IMG/VR virus record: IMGVR_UViG_3300021061_000034
Span: 1-39,950 of that record
Source of the DNA: a virus
DNA: 39,950 bases
Strand: one strand, 5' to 3'
In this document: in pieces, positions 5,760-12,220 of the stretch
Layout of the letters: every line of letters begins with the position of its first letter
Position numbering within the stretch: position 1 is the stretch's first letter
Notes under the pieces: model-generated
What the model saw: the letters and a program-made list of their open reading frames with translations, nothing else
Databases searched by the model: none
What the model was told of the DNA's origin: nothing
Program-made: the position numbers and the translations under genes

Positions 5760-6007
5760 GCAAAGAAAACGGCGGACCGGCGTTTCCAATCCCTGGCGCG
5801 GTATTTCACTACGACGAAGGGGACGTAAGGGACAAACATTATGCGGGCATGACACTTCGCGATTATTTCGCGGCCCACGCCCTCCACGGTCTCTTAGGTA
5901 GCTCACGCAAGGTCCGCTTTGAGTTAGCTGGTGATAACGACCCGGACGGCCTTGCGAAGTGCGCCTATGAACTCGCCGACTCATTGCTTGCATGGAGGGA
6001 CAAATGA
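5756..6007 (+). CDS. Conserved phage early protein (NGGPAFP / GMTLRDYFAAHAL family)
   Basis: 83 residues from GTG 5756, overlapping the previous TGA. ENGGPAFPIP and YAGMTLRDYFAAHALHGLL are hallmarks of a very common small phage protein of unknown function, with the final AKCAYELADSLLAWRD helix also typical. No known activity. The family is usually embedded, as here, in early or middle operons of temperate phages. Confidence 0.8.
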   Translation: MSKENGGPAFPIPGAVFHYDEGDVRDKHYAGMTLRDYFAAHALHGLLGSSRKVRFELAGDNDPDGLAKCAYELADSLLAWRDK

Positions 6008-6264
6008 ACGCCCCCGATAGACCGAACGTCGATTACAAGCAAGACGACCTGGATAGGAAAGGCGCTATTGCGGATAGAGAAGCGGATGAAGATATCACCT
6101 GGGGTGAGTTCAACATCAGCGACGTGATTGAAGCAATTGAACACGCGAACGTTATCGAAAAGGCGCATCTGTGCAAATACATAGGAAGTGACAACTGCTC
6201 TGCCGGGATTGAATTACATCGGATGTTAAGAAACGAACTTGCGAGAAGGAAGATGGGGGAATAA
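6004..6264 (+). CDS. Small acidic phage protein, unknown
   Basis: 86 residues from ATG 6004, chosen because it overlaps the preceding TGA (ATGA) and has GGAGGG 5 bases upstream; the ATG at 5992 lies inside that ribosome site. The N-terminus is polar (RPNVDYKQDDLDRKGAIADR); a helical C-terminus follows (ISDVIEAIEHANVIEKAHLC). Not recognised. Ends TAA overlapping the next ATG by one base. Confidence 0.6.
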   Translation: MNAPDRPNVDYKQDDLDRKGAIADREADEDITWGEFNISDVIEAIEHANVIEKAHLCKYIGSDNCSAGIELHRMLRNELARRKMGE

Positions 6265-6497
6265 TGAAATTCAAGATTCAAATGAAAGACCCGGATGGCG
6301 TCTATGAAAGCGTAGACGACGCGGCGAAGGAAAGCGTCAACGCGATCGAAGGAGTGTCGGAACAGGAGCGCAAGGACCTTATCGAGAGTCGCCGTGAAGA
6401 GTTTTATCAGCACATTAAACGGTGGTTCAAGTACGGAGAGTATTTGACCGTCGAAGTTGATACCGAAACGAACACTATTCGAGTGTGCGAGTCATGA
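6264..6497 (+). CDS. Small phage protein, unknown
   Basis: 77 residues (MKFKIQMKDPDGVYESVDDA). The start MKFKIQMKDPDGV and the end YLTVEVDTETNTIRV suggest a small alpha/beta fold with two helices between strands. It closely resembles small phage early proteins with a conserved F-GEYxxVExD-x-ExxTxxV ending. Function unknown. A GGGGGA purine run precedes the start, and the stop overlaps the next ATG. Confidence 0.65.
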   Translation: MKFKIQMKDPDGVYESVDDAAKESVNAIEGVSEQERKDLIESRREEFYQHIKRWFKYGEYLTVEVDTETNTIRVCES

Positions 6498-6583
6498 CCC
6501 TCCTCCACATCCTTACAAAAAGCATCTTAGTGACTCTGGGGATGTATGGGTTGGGAGTGGTTTTGACGATGGTGACAATGTGA
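6494..6583 (+). CDS. 29-residue membrane microprotein
   Basis: ATG 6494 to TGA 6581-6583. The product is one hydrophobic helix (SILVTLGMYGLGVVLTMVTM) after a short polar N-terminus. Its start overlaps the preceding TGA by the ATGA rule and its stop overlaps the next GTG, so it fits the unbroken coupled series. Function unknown. Confidence 0.45.
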   Translation: MTLLHILTKSILVTLGMYGLGVVLTMVTM

Positions 6584-6777
6584 GCAAAAAACATCTTCGC
6601 AAAGAACCGCATATCGTGTCATCAGACTGCTGGTGGTACGAGGAGAACGCCGGAATTCATATTGTGATTGAACACAGGTCACCAACTGGTGCGTACCTCA
6701 ATTCTACGCATCACAAGATTCCGTGGCGCGACTTGCGCGGAGCAATAAAACGTAAGGATAAGAAGTACACGAATTAA
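6580..6777 (+). CDS. Small phage protein, unknown
   Basis: 65 residues from GTG 6580 (MSKKHLRKEPHIVSSDCWWY). An upstream in-frame start at 6457 would overlap two genes and is not preferred. GIHIVIEHRSPTGAYLNSTH reads as beta strands; the C-terminus is basic (GAIKRKDKKYTN). Not recognised. About 90 bp of structured leader follow before the sak4-like gene. Confidence 0.5.
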   Translation: MSKKHLRKEPHIVSSDCWWYEENAGIHIVIEHRSPTGAYLNSTHHKIPWRDLRGAIKRKDKKYTN

Positions 6778-6782
6778 CGACT

Positions 6783-6847
6783 TTGCAGCATCGCACCAGC
6801 TCAATTGGGACCAATCGTGGTAAGGGTGGCTGGTGCGGTGTCTGCAA
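6783..6847 (+). promoter_or_regulatory. Large structured RNA leader upstream of the sak4-like gene
   Basis: TTGCAGCATCGCACCAGC (6783-6800) can pair with GCTGGTGCGGTGTCTGCAA (6829-6847), giving about 18 bp with one bulged T and one G-U pair. The enclosed ~28 nt contain a second inverted repeat ATTGG-ga-CCAAT. The whole ends 9 bases before the Shine-Dalgarno GAAGGAG. No T tract follows, so it is not a simple terminator. A translational regulator, processing site or small RNA is inferred. Confidence 0.6.
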
Positions 6848-6867
6848 TCTAACGAAGGAGAATAGTT

Positions 6868-7932
6868 ATGAGTCTGTTTACGAAACAAGAAAGCACACAA
6901 GCATATCTTAAAGCTGGTTTATTAGGTTTTGCCGGTGCTGGTAAGACCTACACCGCTTCGAATATCGCCATCGGCATGATCCGACACTTGAAAGGCATGG
7001 GCCTGCCAGAGGGGGATAAGCCTGTGTTCTTCTTGGATACAGAAACCGGCTCTGACTACGTCGCCACCATGATCCGTGAAGCGGGAATCGAAATCTTCAC
7101 GGCTAAGACTCGGGCCTTCAAAGACCTAATTCCGGCAGTCCGTGAAGCGGAACAGTCTGGCGGTGTGATGATTATCGACTCCATAACGCACTTCTGGCGA
7201 GAGTTCACTGAAGCCTATGCGAAGCGAAAGAACCGCACCCGGCTTGAGTTCAGTGATTGGAACTTCCTTAAGACTGAATGGGGACGCTTCACGGACGTAT
7301 ACGTAAACAGCGCCGCACATATCATCCTATGCGGTCGTGCTGGATACGAATACGACTTCTTTGAAGACCAGGATGGTAAGAAGCAGTTGGAAAAGACCGG
7401 GATCAAGATGAAGGCTGAGACGGAAATGGGGTATGAACCGTCCCTCCTCGTCCTGATGGAACGTGAGATGGACATGGAGACTAAGCAGGTTTTCCGTACC
7501 GCTCACATCCTGAAGGAACGCTTCGGCCTCATTGATGGCAAGTCATTCCGAAATCCATCTTTCGAACACTTCATGCCGCATATCACTTCCCTCAATTTAG
7601 GGGGTAAGCAGCTCGGCATAGACACGTCCCGGACAAGTGAAGACTTGATTGAGGAAGGAACAGATAGCTGGCCGCATGAGAAGCGTCAGCGTGAAATCTG
7701 GTGCGAGGAAATCGAAGGGCTTTTAGTGAAGCACTTCCCTTCACAGTCTGCCGAACACAAGCAATCTAAGGTCGGCATGATTGAAAAGGTCTTCCATACG
7801 CGTAGCTGGACCAAAGTCCAAAACACCAACTCTAAGGTAATAGAGGAAGGCTTTAAGAAGATGAAAGAGCTTCTTGAACCTACGCAACCCGAAATCGACG
7901 TAACAGAAGACGTACCAGACAAGGCAGCCTAA
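6868..7932 (+). CDS. Sak4-like single-strand annealing ATPase (AAA_24 / RecA-like)
   Basis: 354 residues. Walker A GFAGAGKT (20-27), a DTETGSDY motif (57-64) and Walker B MIIDSIT (101-107) are typical of the phage AAA_24/Sak4 family. These RecA-fold proteins act with a single-strand binding protein to anneal DNA during phage recombination. After the ATPase core (about 1-240) a helical C-terminal region follows, ending in a variable acidic tail (QPEIDVTEDVPD), a possible protein-contact tail. It is the longest gene of the operon apart from integrase and has an ideal GAAGGAG ribosome site. No SSB gene was recognised. Position corresponds to the red/erf genes of lambda and P22. Confidence 0.85.
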   Translation: MSLFTKQESTQAYLKAGLLGFAGAGKTYTASNIAIGMIRHLKGMGLPEGDKPVFFLDTETGSDYVATMIREAGIEIFTAKTRAFKDLIPAVREAEQSGGVMIIDSITHFWREFTEAYAKRKNRTRLEFSDWNFLKTEWGRFTDVYVNSAAHIILCGRAGYEYDFFEDQDGKKQLEKTGIKMKAETEMGYEPSLLVLMEREMDMETKQVFRTAHILKERFGLIDGKSFRNPSFEHFMPHITSLNLGGKQLGIDTSRTSEDLIEEGTDSWPHEKRQREIWCEEIEGLLVKHFPSQSAEHKQSKVGMIEKVFHTRSWTKVQNTNSKVIEEGFKKMKELLEPTQPEIDVTEDVPDKAA

Positions 7933-7934
7933 CC

Positions 7935-8105
7935 ATGGACGAACTCACCCAACTCAAAGAGATAGTTTCTAAAACTCTGGAAGTGTTGAGAGAGAACTTA
8001 CCGCCGGATGGGGTTAGCGATAAGGACACTATCTCGCGGCTTTGGGAGATTTATGACGATCCGGCGAATCATGGTGTGTTGGGTGTGACGGGAGACGAGC
8101 AATGA
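7935..8105 (+). CDS. Small phage protein, unknown
   Basis: 56 residues (ATG 7935, TGA 8103-8105), two bases behind the sak4 stop. The first half is a helix (MDELTQLKEIVSKTLEVLRE); the second has DTISRLWEIYDDPANHGVLG. Its stop overlaps the next ATG. The tight coupling to sak4 suggests a partner or accessory, but no domain is recognised. Confidence 0.5.
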   Translation: MDELTQLKEIVSKTLEVLRENLPPDGVSDKDTISRLWEIYDDPANHGVLGVTGDEQ

Positions 8106-8380
8106 TCGAAGACAAAGGCGATATACCTATAGATGGTTGCGACGACGCAAATATTCCTGTTAACGGGTTCGTTCGTCCGCCAGATAACGATTCAAAGAAA
8201 TGGGTCTTCTACGCGGACAACTTCATGCCACGAAAAGGACACATTTCGCAGCGTCAGTATGAGCTTGAGGCGGACACCAAAGAAGAATTGCTAGAAGCGA
8301 TCCGCAAACACGTCGTTCCTCTGTATGAGACCGCGCTGCGCAACTGGAAAGATAACGGCTGTTGCTATTACTGGAGCTAA
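8102..8380 (+). CDS. Small phage protein, unknown
   Basis: 92 residues. The N-terminus is acidic and loop-rich (IEDKGDIPIDGCDDANIPVN). A central WVFYADNFMPRKGHIS and a helix KEELLEAIRKHVVPLYETAL follow, with a terminal CCYYWS. Not recognised. It ends the first run of coupled genes after sak4; 100 bp of untranslated DNA with a palindrome follow. Confidence 0.55.
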   Translation: MIEDKGDIPIDGCDDANIPVNGFVRPPDNDSKKWVFYADNFMPRKGHISQRQYELEADTKEELLEAIRKHVVPLYETALRNWKDNGCCYYWS

Positions 8381-8482
8381 CCGAGTTCGAACCCGGTGCG
8401 CATGCGGCTACACGCGGTAGACATGTGACCCCCCTACGTCTGATTAATCAGACATGCGCGCGGTACCGGAATGGGAGATGAG
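8381..8482. promoter_or_regulatory. Intergenic region with a perfect 16-bp palindrome
   Basis: GTCTGATTAATCAGAC (8438-8453) is a perfect palindrome, typical of a dimeric HTH operator. Upstream lies a small hairpin ACCG...CGGT around GTTCGAAC (8380-8397). This is the only sizeable gap within the 6.9-12 kb gene array, so an internal promoter or operator may be placed here. No clear -35/-10 pair was seen. Confidence 0.5.
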
Positions 8483-8710
8483 ATGAATAAGCAAGAGCCG
8501 TTGAGTGAAGAAGACTTCGTTTATGCCGAGTCGTTCCCGGAAACGTCCACTATTGCTAGAGCTGCGTCTGAAATCCGCCGCCACAGAGAGACGATTAGGA
8601 AGATTAGGGAATTTTGCCAAAAGAACGACACCGGAGAACTTCGTGCGTCTGATCCGTTTGCAGATGGACACAATATTGCGCTTCGCGATGTTTTGAAGCT
8701 AACCGACTAA
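8483..8710 (+). CDS. Small phage protein, unknown
   Basis: 75 residues from ATG 8483 (MNKQEPLSEEDFVYAESFPE), preferred over ATG 8471 because GGGAGATGAG lies directly upstream as a ribosome site. STIARAASEIRRHRETIRKI is a helix; the end is DGHNIALRDVLKL. Not recognised. The final TAA overlaps the next ATG by one base. Confidence 0.55.
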   Translation: MNKQEPLSEEDFVYAESFPETSTIARAASEIRRHRETIRKIREFCQKNDTGELRASDPFADGHNIALRDVLKLTD

Positions 8711-8823
8711 TGCCCTACCCCACTCCTATTGAATGGATAGCAGGCATGACATTAGTTCTCTTATCTATGGGGATTACTGTTTTTGTTTCGCAGTGGGCTT
8801 ATGAGAGAGGGATTGGGAGATGA
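8710..8823 (+). CDS. 37-residue single-pass membrane microprotein
   Basis: ATG 8710, TGA 8821-8823. A hydrophobic helix (AGMTLVLLSMGITVFVSQWA) is flanked by a short periplasmic or cytoplasmic N-terminus and a C-terminal ERGIGR positive tail. It is coupled at both ends by stop/start overlaps. Function unknown. Confidence 0.5.
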   Translation: MPYPTPIEWIAGMTLVLLSMGITVFVSQWAYERGIGR

Positions 8824-9035
8824 GTGACCTAGACAGATTGCGCCGTGGCGTAATGTCCTATCAGGAATTGGAAGCGGTAGCAGAAGAACTCACGAAGCTT
8901 AAACAAATCGCTGAGCTTGCCGCGTGTGTCATGGAATACCCGGAGTTTGATCGTCTTCGAGGGCTTGGCGGAAATGTGGACGAGCTAACGGCTCTCCTCG
9001 CCTCACTTTCTTCTGGGAAAGGGGGAGCTGGGTGA
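8820..9035 (+). CDS. Small helical phage protein, unknown
   Basis: 71 residues, starting in ATGA with the previous stop; GGGATTGGGAGATG provides the ribosome site. SDLDRLRRGVMSYQELEAVA and LTKLKQIAELAACVMEY suggest a coiled coil or helical hairpin. Not recognised. Confidence 0.55.
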   Translation: MSDLDRLRRGVMSYQELEAVAEELTKLKQIAELAACVMEYPEFDRLRGLGGNVDELTALLASLSSGKGGAG

Positions 9036-9169
9036 TACGCGCGATAAAGAATTGGTGGCGACGGTTTTGGTGTACGCATCATGTAACGACTGATGCAGGT
9101 GATTTAACTATTTGCCTTGCTTGCGCGGACAGCTGGAAGCGTGAAAGCAGGCAAGGAGAGAGGTTATGA
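9032..9169 (+). CDS. 45-residue zinc-ribbon-like microprotein
   Basis: From GTG 9032 (overlapping the previous TGA) to TGA 9167-9169. A basic aromatic start (IRAIKNWWRRFWCTHH) is followed by CLACADSWKR. C-T-H-H and C-x-x-C could bind one zinc ion. The next gene starts inside its stop. It is a candidate nucleic-acid or protein-binding microprotein; function unknown. Confidence 0.5.
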   Translation: MIRAIKNWWRRFWCTHHVTTDAGDLTICLACADSWKRESRQGERL

Positions 9170-9330
9170 GCAAAAGAGAGTACCAAAAGCTGAAGCGCCT
9201 ATACGGATGCAACGATCCTGCTACGTGTCCGTGGCACAGCAAAAAGCCTCGTCGACGAAAGCCGTGTAATGACGATTTAAAAGCGCTGATGAAGCGCGTG
9301 AGTTTCAATGGTGACGGCGGATCGCCATGA
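9166..9330 (+). CDS. 54-residue basic microprotein
   Basis: ATG 9166 to TGA 9328-9330, with GGAGAGAGG directly upstream as a ribosome site. It contains YGCNDPATCPWHSKKPRRRK, a cysteine/histidine cluster followed by a very basic stretch, so nucleic-acid binding is likely. Not recognised. Coupled to the next gene by a four-base overlap. Confidence 0.5.
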   Translation: MSKREYQKLKRLYGCNDPATCPWHSKKPRRRKPCNDDLKALMKRVSFNGDGGSP

Positions 9331-9725
9331 CCCCCGAGATCAACACCATGAATGCGGAGCTTGCGGAAGTTTTTGGAGGCTGGAAGCGTCCCGAGCATCC
9401 AGATACCAAAGCTAAACGGGCAGAACGGAAACTCACGCATTCGGCGTATGACAGCCACTGGCTTAGTCCAACCGGTCTTGATTCGCGCGTCCCCTCTTAC
9501 TACACATCCCTACCGCTGGCGATGGAGCTGTTGCGTGCGACTTGCAAAGCACGTAGGTGGAGCTATTCGCTATCGTCTACGACAGAAGGCATCAGCTTAG
9601 AAATTTGGGAAATGGGTAACCCAAATAGCGACGTAGCTAATGCTTTTTACAAAACCTCGGAAGAAGAGGCAATCTCGGTAGCTCTCGCCTCCGCCGCCAA
9701 ATCTCTAGGACTGATAAAGCCATGA
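9327..9725 (+). CDS. Phage ABA-sandwich domain protein
   Basis: 132 residues. MNAELAEVFGGWKRPEHPDT near the start, YTSLPLAMELLRATCKARRW in the middle, and the ending EEEAISVALASAAKSLGLIK fit the Phage_ABA_S (BC1872-type) fold: helix, beta sheet, helix. The family is common in phage early operons; its function is unknown. The start could be ATG 9327 or 9348 (MNAELAEVF); the first keeps the coupled overlap. Confidence 0.75.
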   Translation: MTPEINTMNAELAEVFGGWKRPEHPDTKAKRAERKLTHSAYDSHWLSPTGLDSRVPSYYTSLPLAMELLRATCKARRWSYSLSSTTEGISLEIWEMGNPNSDVANAFYKTSEEEAISVALASAAKSLGLIKP

Positions 9726-9877
9726 GAAAAAGACGGCTGATAAGTGAAACGCCAATCGATCCGGTGTTCAACGACTGTCAAGTGTGCGGTCGTGAATTGC
9801 GATACGAGGACGAAGCTAAAGCTGGAATGTGCGAAATCTGTGCAAACGAAGAGATTGATGACGGTGATACGCCATGA
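9722..9877 (+). CDS. 51-residue zinc-ribbon microprotein
   Basis: ATG 9722 to TGA 9875-9877. Two C-x-x-C knuckles (CQVCGRE and CEICAN) 17 residues apart make a classic small zinc ribbon. The N-terminus is basic (MRKRRL) and the C-terminus acidic. It is coupled at both ends. Such proteins bind nucleic acids or RNA polymerase; the target here is unknown. Confidence 0.6.
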   Translation: MRKRRLISETPIDPVFNDCQVCGRELRYEDEAKAGMCEICANEEIDDGDTP

Positions 9878-10254
9878 ATACTGACGATGTGAAGGGTGTG
9901 GAAGGGTTGACGTTGGAAGGAGCATTAGAGTTTGCAGAAACCTATCAAGGTCCTGACAGGGAAGCGGAAGCCTTAGCTGTTCTCGCGAGAGAAATCAGAC
10001 GTATGCGCTCCCTCCCCTCCCAATCCGAGGCAGTAGCGAAAGCTAGGATGGAGTTTCCATACTCCGTTAAACGCTGGATTAACCTATTGGCCGATTGGGA
10101 GGACAACAACGGAACTATGGCCGGTATTGTCCAAAAGGAATGGGAAACCTTGATAGAGTCGATGGCTAATTTAGCGGTAGAAGTATCACCGCGAATGGCA
10201 CGTAACGACATGGAGAATTGCCATGCCCAAGCCCAAGAAACCCAAGAAGGCTAA
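9874..10254 (+). CDS. Phage early protein, unknown
   Basis: 126 residues. The first part (GLTLEGALEFAETYQGPDRE, AEALAVLAREIRRMRS) is a helical region often seen in phage early proteins. The second part (FPYSVKRWINLLADWEDNNG onward) reads as another helical domain. The last 32 bases overlap the next gene. No catalytic motif. Function unknown. Confidence 0.55.
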   Translation: MNTDDVKGVEGLTLEGALEFAETYQGPDREAEALAVLAREIRRMRSLPSQSEAVAKARMEFPYSVKRWINLLADWEDNNGTMAGIVQKEWETLIESMANLAVEVSPRMARNDMENCHAQAQETQEG

Positions 10255-10387
10255 GTTCGAAATGCCAGAAGTCATGGAAGGAAACATCCTTCGATGGACT
10301 GATGGGAAGTATTACAACTGTTCCATTATTAAGGATGATGACTTGGCACGTTTGATTAAGTTGGCGAAACGAGGAGCGAAGAAATGA
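10223..10387 (+). CDS. 54-residue lysine-rich microprotein
   Basis: ATG 10223 to TGA 10385-10387, inside the last part of the previous gene; GGAGAATTGCC precedes it. The start MPKPKKPKKAKF is strongly basic, followed by GNILRWTDGKYYNCSII and a helix DDDLARLIKLAKRGAKK. DNA or RNA binding is suggested. Coupled to the next ATG by a four-base overlap. Confidence 0.5.
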   Translation: MPKPKKPKKAKFEMPEVMEGNILRWTDGKYYNCSIIKDDDLARLIKLAKRGAKK

Positions 10388-10563
10388 GAAGAATATTCCC
10401 AGAGAAGCGTGCAAAGGGCTACGTGATTGTGGAATACACGGGGCTGAAGATAACCGGCACTGCTCGCAAGTTGTGGCCCAAGGCGATGAGTGCGCCGCGT
10501 AAACCTATTGTGTTCGCTACATATAAAGAGGCAAGCGACTACATAAAGAGCTACACGGAATGA
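10384..10563 (+). CDS. 59-residue basic phage protein, unknown
   Basis: ATG 10384 to TGA 10561-10563, with CGAGGAGCG upstream. RAKGYVIVEYTGLKITGTAR is beta-rich; PIVFATYKEASDYIKSYTE closes with a helix. The pattern is that of a small alpha/beta binding domain. Not recognised. Coupled at both ends. Confidence 0.5.
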   Translation: MRRIFPEKRAKGYVIVEYTGLKITGTARKLWPKAMSAPRKPIVFATYKEASDYIKSYTE

Positions 10564-10757
10564 CCACCCTTTCCATCGGCAACAAAGTAACCCCTATTCG
10601 TGGCGCCAACAAAGGCGACACCGGGATTATTAGGGATGAGAAACGTAACGAAACAGGTTACGGGGATAGGTTTGTGACTGATTTCTTGGTCGCTTGGGAT
10701 ACTGGTGGGGCTAGTTGGCAGAGTCCGAGTAATTTGGTGAGGGTTGAGGATAAGTGA
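10560..10757 (+). CDS. Small beta-barrel (KOW/SH3-like) protein
   Basis: 65 residues. IGNKVTPIRGANKGDTGIIR has the spacing of a KOW or SH3-like barrel (V-x-P-x-x-G-x-x-K-G-x-x-G-x-I), followed by FLVAWDTGGASWQSPSNLVR. Such barrels bind RNA, DNA or protein. It lies directly before the excisionase, with GTG overlap at its stop. Confidence 0.55.
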   Translation: MTTLSIGNKVTPIRGANKGDTGIIRDEKRNETGYGDRFVTDFLVAWDTGGASWQSPSNLVRVEDK

Positions 10758-11113
10758 GTCTGTTAACCATCAAAGCAGTGGCCGACGAGCTGTCTTGCAG
10801 CACTAAGCATGTGAGACGCATAATCGCTCGTGGTGAGTTACCCGTCATCGCTACGGGAGACTCCCCAAAGGGGGACAGGATCGATCCTGCCGCCCTCGCC
10901 TCCTATAAGCAAAGAAAGACCCGCAACAGAGGGATATCATGCCCATCACCAAACGTAACGGTGTTTGGTACGCGCGTGTACAGGTCGGTAACCAACGAAT
11001 TGAACGATCTCTTGGGGTCGGGGCGACAAAAGAACAGGCGAAAGAGCTTGAGGCGTCGCTTCGTAAAAGGCTCCTCGAAGACCGGCACGCCAAACGAGTT
11101 GGAAAAAGCCTAA
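10754..11113 (+). CDS. xis: Excisionase / MerR-type helix-turn-helix DNA-binding protein
   Basis: 119 residues from GTG 10754. The N-terminal ~55 residues (LLTIKAVADELSCSTKHVRR, then IIARGELPVIATGD) form a classic winged HTH_17/excisionase domain. RIDPAALASYKQRKTR ends the domain. The remaining ~60 residues overlap the integrase gene by 175 bases in another frame and are basic and low in order, so they may be an incidental extension. Adjacent to int and attP, it is the expected recombination directionality factor. Confidence 0.75.
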   Translation: MSLLTIKAVADELSCSTKHVRRIIARGELPVIATGDSPKGDRIDPAALASYKQRKTRNRGISCPSPNVTVFGTRVYRSVTNELNDLLGSGRQKNRRKSLRRRFVKGSSKTGTPNELEKA

Positions 11114-11976
11114 ATAGGACGTTTGGGGAGGCGCTTCTAGAATATATGAAGCAGCCCGAAACCATGCGTCTTAAGTCCTACCAGAGCTTAAAGAGCGTGG
11201 CTAACCTCATTAGGCCATATCTCGAAGACGTACCGCTGGAACAAACCCCGGAAAAAGCCGAAGAAATGAAACAGGTTTTTCTTGCCGAAGAGCTTAATTC
11301 AGCAACGATCAACCGTCGGCTTGCGCTGGTTAGACGGATATTGAGACTCGCCTATTTCTCTTGGAAATGGCTTACACAACCTCTTACTGTCACCCTGCTT
11401 CCCGAAGACAATGAACGGCATATTTACCCGGAACCAGACATCGCGGCGGAACTAGCTGCCACATGTACGAGCAAGGACGACGGGGACGCCCTTCTTTTCA
11501 TCTACTTCACCGGGGTACGAAGGGGTGAGTTCTTTAGGATCAACAGGAACCCAGAGGCATACATCAAGGACTACGTTTTAGCCCTTTATTCAGGGAATAA
11601 AACCAAACGACCAGGGAGAATCCTAATAGCAGAGGGCATAAGGCACATAGCGGACCGTATGCCGCTAAAAATTACCAAGGACTCAATCCGGTATCACTTC
11701 GAAAAAGGACGCGCCCTGGTAGGCCGTCCAGAGCTTAGATTGCACGATTTCAGGCATGGTTTCGCAAGCCTCATTATCGAATCAGGCGGAGATATTTTGG
11801 ACGTTAAGAAGCTTTTGAGGCATACCACGATAAAAACCACCGAGCGGTACACCCATTTGCTGGATAAGCGTTTACACAAGATAGTGAGGAAAGCTGACCG
11901 CGTGGCGGCGGGAAAACGGCGGGACAAGGAACAAACGGAGACAGTCTCAAATGACAAAGAACTCGCAATTGCTTGA
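10939..11976 (+). CDS. int: Tyrosine-recombinase integrase
   Basis: 345 residues. An N-terminal arm-binding domain (PITKRNGVWYARVQVGNQRI) and a core-binding SAM-like helical domain (~55-150) precede the catalytic domain. All catalytic residues are visible: R194 (FTGVRRGE), K221 (SGNKTK), H269 and R272 (LHDFRHG), H295 (LLRH) and nucleophile Y304 (TERYTHL). It catalyses site-specific exchange between attP and a bacterial tRNA gene. The stop lies 6 bases from the attP core. The start overlaps xis, so expression of the two is linked. The 3' end of the gene contains one arm-type repeat (11907-11922). Confidence 0.95.
   Translation: MPITKRNGVWYARVQVGNQRIERSLGVGATKEQAKELEASLRKRLLEDRHAKRVGKSLNRTFGEALLEYMKQPETMRLKSYQSLKSVANLIRPYLEDVPLEQTPEKAEEMKQVFLAEELNSATINRRLALVRRILRLAYFSWKWLTQPLTVTLLPEDNERHIYPEPDIAAELAATCTSKDDGDALLFIYFTGVRRGEFFRINRNPEAYIKDYVLALYSGNKTKRPGRILIAEGIRHIADRMPLKITKDSIRYHFEKGRALVGRPELRLHDFRHGFASLIIESGGDILDVKKLLRHTTIKTTERYTHLLDKRLHKIVRKADRVAAGKRRDKEQTETVSNDKELAIA
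11907..11922. repeat. attP arm-type repeat, left copy
   Basis: GGCGGGAAAACGGCGG lies inside the 3' end of int. A copy with a single base difference is at 12127-12142, in the same orientation on the other side of the attP core. Flanking directly repeated sites are where tyrosine integrases bind with their N-terminal domain. Confidence 0.6.
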
Positions 11977-11982
11977 TTTTAA

Positions 11983-12039
11983 TGGTGCCCAAGGCCGGAA
12001 TCGAACCGGCACGGGGGTTGCCCCCCAACGGATTTTAAG
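11983..12039 (-). other. attP: attP core: 3' half of a tRNA-Leu(UAA) gene
   Basis: On the minus strand these 57 nt read as tRNA from the anticodon loop (CTTAAAA, anticodon TAA) through the anticodon stem end TCCG, the long variable arm with a GGGGG/CCCCC stem that marks class II tRNAs, T arm CCGGTTCGATTCCGG and acceptor end CCTTGGGCACCA. The 5' half is absent. Integration at this core would rebuild a complete tRNA-Leu in the host. It is 6 bp past the integrase stop. Confidence 0.85.
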
Positions 12040-12100
12040 AGCGAAGTGTTATGTCCTGTTATCAAGGTTTTCAAAGAGATACATAGGACAGAGAGGCACT

Positions 12101-12142
12101 AAAACGACACAAAACGACTACGCAACGGCGGAAAAACGGCGG
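12101..12142. repeat. attP right arm: repeated AAAACGRC motifs
   Basis: AAAACGAC occurs at 12101-12108 and 12111-12118, exactly one helical turn (10 bp) apart. GGCGGAAAAACGGCGG at 12127-12142 repeats the motif as AAAACGGC and matches 11907-11922 at 15 of 16 bases. All four are in the same orientation, as expected for integrase arm sites. Confidence 0.6.
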
Positions 12143-12220
12143 AGTGACAACCTAATTTTTTGCCTATTTTCCTGCAATCTTGAAAGAGATATAAAACACA
12201 AAAAAGCCCAGGGAGGGGTC

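Noticed and set aside
8380-8397. T-arm-like GTTCGAAC hairpin suggesting a tRNA
   Set aside because: The 5-bp T stem cannot be closed with a 7-nt loop on either strand and no acceptor stem is found nearby.
11951-12220. N-terminal extension of the secreted protein to 11951
   Set aside because: It would translate attP and has no ribosome site; a signal peptide and strong ribosome site start at 12221.
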